Source: Caldilineaceae bacterium
GTDB taxonomy: Bacteria; Chloroflexota; Anaerolineae; Caldilineales; Caldilineaceae
Direction: 5' to 3'
Assembly (NCBI GenBank): GCA_020634815.1
Contig: JACKBA010000005.1
Coordinates: 124,001-188,000 of the forward strand
Length of the DNA: 64,000 nt
Below, one piece after another: positions 60,477-64,000 of the stretch. Within the stretch, counting starts at the first letter, position 1; every line of letters starts with the position of its first letter. The position numbers and the translations under genes are program-made. The notes under the pieces are model-generated. The model worked only from the letters and a program-made list of their open reading frames with translations, was not told the origin of the DNA and made no database searches.

Positions 60477-61730
60477 TCACTCGGGAATCCCGGAGCTTGC
60501 GCAGCGAAAGCCGACACGGAAGCTGCGGAAGAGCGGCTTGTCGTTGGAGCCTTCCAGCACCGTGTCGCCCCAGTGACCGCCCTTGCGATGGAAGGTGCGG
60601 CTGTACCACCAGTTGTCGTGGTAGCTGCCGCCGCGAATCGAGAAGTAGATGACGTTCTCATCCTGGAGTTGCTCGGTGTTGACCGGGTTGGCATAGGGGG
60701 AAATGGTGTAATAGTAATCGTAATAGTGATCCTGCACCCACTCGAAGACGTTGCCGGCGAGATTGACGGCGCCGTACGGGCTTTGGCCGCCGCGGAAGTC
60801 GTCGACGCGCTCGGGATGGAAGTCGCCGCAGCGGTTGAGGGTATCGCAGGTGTAGTGCTCGCTGCCCCACGGCCACGGCCGCGTATCGACCGCCCCGCGC
60901 GCCGCCTTCTCCCACTCGGCTTCGGTCGGCAGGCGCTTGCCCACCCATGAGCAGTAGTCCTCGGCGTCCCAGTGCGAGACATACATGACCGGGAAGTAGT
61001 CGTAGTCCGCGTTGTAAAAGTACGGCTCGTCGATGTTCGAGATGAACTTGCGCGGCAGGTTGCACGCCCCGACATCGGTGCAGGCGCGGTACTCTTTGTT
61101 CGTCACTTCGAACTTGTCGATCTGGAACGCGTCCAGGTAAACCTCGTGCAGCGGGACGTCGACGTAGGAGCAGGGATAGGCGCCGGAGTTGTTCGGATCG
61201 CAGCCCATGAGGAAAGGGCCGGCGGGGACGTCGACCATGGAGCCGACTTCGGGCGGATCCAGGAAATAATCGGTCTTGAAGGACCAGATCTCGCTTTCGG
61301 CGTGGTTGCCCGCGGCATCGTCGGCCACGATCTGCCAGAAGTATTCGGTGTTCTCGGCAAAGGTGGGCGGGTCGAATACTTGCCCGCCATAGTTGCTCGC
61401 CGCCACCTCGTCAGGCGTCGAGTCGTTCGCCTCCAGGTAGATCGTGAAGGTTGCGCCTTGGAACTTCGGGTCGATCAGGTTCCAGGTGAGGTAGGTGTTG
61501 AGGCTGCGGCGGATGCTCTCATCTGGCGGGTAGGGTTTGGCGAAGGGCGGTGCTTTGTAGGCGGCTGGAAGGTATGCGACGCCCGTCGGCTCGACGGTCG
61601 GCGTGCCGGGCGAGTCGTCACCGGGCAGAGTCCCCTGGCTCGATACGGTGCGGTCGCCGTGCATCGCTGCTGCCATCACCACGATGACAAAGGCCGCCAC
61701 CGTGACGACCACGCGTTGTCTCTTGTTCAT
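60477..61730 (-). CDS. secreted SUMF1/formylglycine-generating-enzyme-fold protein
   Basis: A 417-residue exported protein. Residues 1-30 form a signal peptide or anchor (VVVTVAAFVIVVMAAAMHG). A Pro-rich linker leads to a fibronectin-III-like region (about 70-155, with YLTWNLIDPKF and YFWQIVADDAAGN). The SUMF1 domain (about 165-410) has VPAGPFLMGCDPN, KFEVTNKEYRACTD, YCSWVGKRLPTEAEWEKAARG, VNLAGNVFEWVQD and the terminal RSFRVGFRCA. SUMF1-fold proteins include the sulfatase-maturing FGE and many of unknown role; no sulfatase is nearby. It leads the operon with the frameshifted glycosyltransferase. Confidence 0.83.
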   Translation of the reverse strand: MNKRQRVVVTVAAFVIVVMAAAMHGDRTVSSQGTLPGDDSPGTPTVEPTGVAYLPAAYKAPPFAKPYPPDESIRRSLNTYLTWNLIDPKFQGATFTIYLEANDSTPDEVAASNYGGQVFDPPTFAENTEYFWQIVADDAAGNHAESEIWSFKTDYFLDPPEVGSMVDVPAGPFLMGCDPNNSGAYPCSYVDVPLHEVYLDAFQIDKFEVTNKEYRACTDVGACNLPRKFISNIDEPYFYNADYDYFPVMYVSHWDAEDYCSWVGKRLPTEAEWEKAARGAVDTRPWPWGSEHYTCDTLNRCGDFHPERVDDFRGGQSPYGAVNLAGNVFEWVQDHYYDYYYTISPYANPVNTEQLQDENVIYFSIRGGSYHDNWWYSRTFHRKGGHWGDTVLEGSNDKPLFRSFRVGFRCASSGIPE

Positions 61731-61853
61731 TGCGTGCTACCCTCCCCTCGCATCCCGCTATCGGCGCCGGCAGACACCCACCGTCACATCGCCCACTGCG
61801 GAAAGCCGATCTCGTGGCGCCGACCATCGCGCCAGCATCGATCTCGTGCCGCC

Positions 61854-61883
61854 AGTATACTCGGAAGGTCGAAGCGCCATCAA
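61854..61883 (-). promoter_or_regulatory. candidate promoter of the SUMF1-glycosyltransferase operon
   Basis: On the minus strand TTGATG (61883-61878), 18 bp, TATACT (61859-61854). The -35 lies immediately after the stop of the upstream glycosyltransferase gene. The leader would be about 115 nt. Confidence 0.5.
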
Positions 61884-61884
61884 A

Positions 61885-64000
61885 TCACTGGCCGGCGCTG
61901 ACCCGCAGCGGCAGTTCGACGACATTCTCAGGCAGCGGCACGCCGTCGCCATCCACGGCGTCCAGGCGAACCTGTGTCTCTGCGTCGTACCAGCCGGTGA
62001 TGAGCCGGTAGTCGCCGGCCGCCAGCGTGTCGGGCATGAGCAGCGTCACGCCGTCCAGCAGGTACTCGCCGTCCAGCCATGATGTCGCCGGGCACTCGCC
62101 GGAGCAAGGGATCGTGTCCTGTTGCGCTACGAGCGCCCCGCCGCCATCGAGTAGCTGGGCAAAGCGGACGAGATTGCGCGATTCCGAGCGCAACGGTTGC
62201 CAGACCAGTTCGACGGAAACAGTTGCGCCGGGCTCGGCAATGAGCGTCTCCGGCGCGTTGACGCCCACCAGGCGCACGCTGTCGCCGAAGCGTGCCGCTG
62301 CCGGCAGCGCAACGGGAGGCGCTTCCAGCAGGCGCGGTCGCCCGCCGATCTCGATCGACGCCAGCTCTACGCGCACGGGCGCACGTCCTGCTGCCAGGAT
62401 CGAGGCCGCCAGCGTATACGTCCCGCCGGGCAGCGACGGATCGGTCGCCAGGCTGGCCGGGATGCGGAAGCTCTCTCCGGCGCGCCATACCGAGGGCGGG
62501 TAGGTCGGCGCGCCAGGTGTGATCACCGTACTTGCGGCCACGATGCCATCCTGGCCCAAGAGGTCGACTTGCACGGCATAGTCGGTGGCGGGAGTTATAG
62601 GAGAGCGGACCGTAAGCACCAGCGGCAGGCTGTCGCCCGGCGCGCCGCTCGCCACCGGCAGATCGTAGCCGATCACCTGGAAGTCGGCCGGCATGGCTGC
62701 CGTGTCGAGCGCGTGCTGCGCCTGCAACTCCGCGGCAGGCGCCAGCGGCAGCTCGACGGCGATTGTGGCCAGCACGTACTCGCCCGATTCCGGCAAACCT
62801 GCTTCCTGTGCCGGATAGACGCGCCCGCTCTCCTCGTCGTAGACGCGCAGCGACAGCGTGTAGTGACCGGGCGGCAGGCCGGGCGGCAGCTCGACGACGT
62901 GGTAAGTGCTGCCCCGTTCGCCTGCCGTCCAGCCGAGTTGGTCGGGGAAGCGGTCGCCGGCCAGCAGGTCGTCGGCCTGAGCCGCCACGGCGCCCTGCTC
63001 GTCGCGCAGCACCAGGCTGCTCTTGCGCGGGCTGTCCAGCGGCTGCAGCGCCTCCCAGCGCAGCACGGCCCAGATCGGCTGATCGGCGGGCATGGTGACG
63101 GTGCCATCTTGCAGCGTCCAGCGATTGCCCCCGCCGAGGTTGGCACCCGTAAGCCGGAAGGTGTCGCCAAAGGTGACACCCTCGATCGCTCGTTCGGTGG
63201 CAGGCAGTTCGAAGTCGCGCGATTCGAGCAACTGGTATGAGACGTAGGGCATGCCCGCCTGGCGCAGACCCGTCTCCGGTTCGCCCACGCTGTTGCGGCG
63301 CAGCAGCATCTTCAACAACCCCTTGACGTCGGCAAAGATCCACGAGGTCTCGTAGAGTTCGGGCAGGTCCGTCGGGCGCAGGACGTTGACGGTTGTGCGA
63401 TCCTGCGTCAGCCGATCGAGTTCGGCGGGCGCGGTGGATTCATCGAGAGTCAGCGTGGTGTAGGCGCCCGGGTCGCGCTGGAAGAAGTCGATCGTGTTGA
63501 ACGCGCCGTCGGCCAGCGCATCGCCCGTGAAAAGTGGCATCACCCACAGCGTCTGGCTGGCGTCACCGGCCGCGATGGAACGGGCGAAGTCGGCATAGTC
63601 CGTGCGGAAGGGGGCGCGGAAGCGCTCTGGTTGCGACCAGGCGCCGAAATAGCTGGTGAGGGCGACGGTTGCTGCAATGATCAGGAACGGGAGCGGCAGC
63701 CAGCGCGCAGGCCGAGCTAGCCGCGCCGGCGCCAGGCCGGTCACCCACCCCATGGCCACGACCGGCAGCACATAGACGATGGGCAACATGCCGATCATGC
63801 GCAGCGAGTGGGGCACGCCTTCGCTAGAGAGGATGGCGGGCACAGCCAGTGCCAGGAACCAAAGGAGCGCAAAGAGTGTCGTCAGCCGGCGCCAGAAGAC
63901 GATGGACAGCCCAATCCCGAGCACGAGCCATGCCGCCATGAGCGGGTCGAAGACCGGAATCTGGGCCGGGTTGTGGCGCAGATTGCCGTCGGGCGTATTG
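61885..64000 (-). CDS. PMT-type membrane glycosyltransferase with C-terminal modules (partial)
   Basis: The reading frame is open to the window edge, so the N-terminus lies beyond 64000. The visible 704 residues start NTPDGNLRHNPAQIPVFDPL. This is the loop seen before the C-terminal helices in PMT-family proteins of this lineage. Four or five membrane helices follow (about to residue 115). A long extracytoplasmic region comes next, built of beta-type modules: PPGHYTLSLRVYDEESGRV, PGGTYTLAASIL and AAGDYRLITGWYDAET. Its C-terminal 95 residues are clearly homologous to the end of the 1061-residue protein at 55320. A first internal ATG at 63939 is not the true start. Confidence 0.72.
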   Translation of the reverse strand, partial: NTPDGNLRHNPAQIPVFDPLMAAWLVLGIGLSIVFWRRLTTLFALLWFLALAVPAILSSEGVPHSLRMIGMLPIVYVLPVVAMGWVTGLAPARLARPARWLPLPFLIIAATVALTSYFGAWSQPERFRAPFRTDYADFARSIAAGDASQTLWVMPLFTGDALADGAFNTIDFFQRDPGAYTTLTLDESTAPAELDRLTQDRTTVNVLRPTDLPELYETSWIFADVKGLLKMLLRRNSVGEPETGLRQAGMPYVSYQLLESRDFELPATERAIEGVTFGDTFRLTGANLGGGNRWTLQDGTVTMPADQPIWAVLRWEALQPLDSPRKSSLVLRDEQGAVAAQADDLLAGDRFPDQLGWTAGERGSTYHVVELPPGLPPGHYTLSLRVYDEESGRVYPAQEAGLPESGEYVLATIAVELPLAPAAELQAQHALDTAAMPADFQVIGYDLPVASGAPGDSLPLVLTVRSPITPATDYAVQVDLLGQDGIVAASTVITPGAPTYPPSVWRAGESFRIPASLATDPSLPGGTYTLAASILAAGRAPVRVELASIEIGGRPRLLEAPPVALPAAARFGDSVRLVGVNAPETLIAEPGATVSVELVWQPLRSESRNLVRFAQLLDGGGALVAQQDTIPCSGECPATSWLDGEYLLDGVTLLMPDTLAAGDYRLITGWYDAETQVRLDAVDGDGVPLPENVVELPLRVSAGQ

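Overview
This 64 kb window is a high-GC bacterial chromosome segment of ordinary core genes with few mobile elements. No rRNA, tRNA or CRISPR array is visible. The gene content and the lineage-type insertions in RpoB and RpoC fit Chloroflexota (Anaerolineae/Caldilineae-like). The taxonomic call is inference, because no marker was compared with a database.

Left region (1-14.6 kb): the 3' end of dnaJ runs into prmA and rsmE, a common chaperone/RNA-methylation arrangement. trxB follows with its own consensus promoter and terminator, then the lipid II flippase murJ and two small membrane proteins. Next is a divergent acyl-CoA pair: a stand-alone B12-type mutase large subunit whose specificity residues match isobutyryl-CoA mutase rather than methylmalonyl-CoA mutase, and a methylcrotonyl-CoA-carboxylase-like carboxyltransferase. 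A threonine/serine dehydratase, a cell-wall amidase, a tandem GNAT and the glycogen debranching enzyme glgX complete this side.

Middle (14.6-43.5 kb): rpoB-rpoC on the minus strand are divergent from a long dcw (division and cell wall) cluster on the plus strand: mraZ-rsmH-ftsL-ftsI-murF-mraY-murD-ftsW-murG-(two CvpA-like membrane proteins)-murC-murB-ddl-ftsQ-ftsA-ftsZ. murE is absent from its usual place. The divergent region of about 880 bp holds a consensus promoter with three phased TGGGN repeats (MraZ operator) for the dcw side, and structured leader elements, including a terminator-like hairpin, on the rpoB side. Two dcw genes show unusual architecture: a palindromic element inserted in frame inside murD, and a 173-nt out-of-frame coding overlap of ftsW with murG.

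Right region (43.5-64 kb): nrdR precedes a B12-dependent ribonucleotide reductase, nrdJ, that carries two inteins, one placed exactly at the thiyl-radical cysteine. An amylosucrase and a methyltransferase lie on the minus strand. greA (with a long leader that may encode a small RNA) and lysS are on the plus strand. The window ends in a minus-strand envelope locus: a partial GT-C/PMT-type glycosyltransferase, a secreted SUMF1-fold protein, a second PMT-type glycosyltransferase whose frame is broken at a run of nine T, and a 1061-residue membrane protein. The three polytopic proteins share a repeated extracytoplasmic beta-type module, suggesting one surface-glycan or glycoprotein system.
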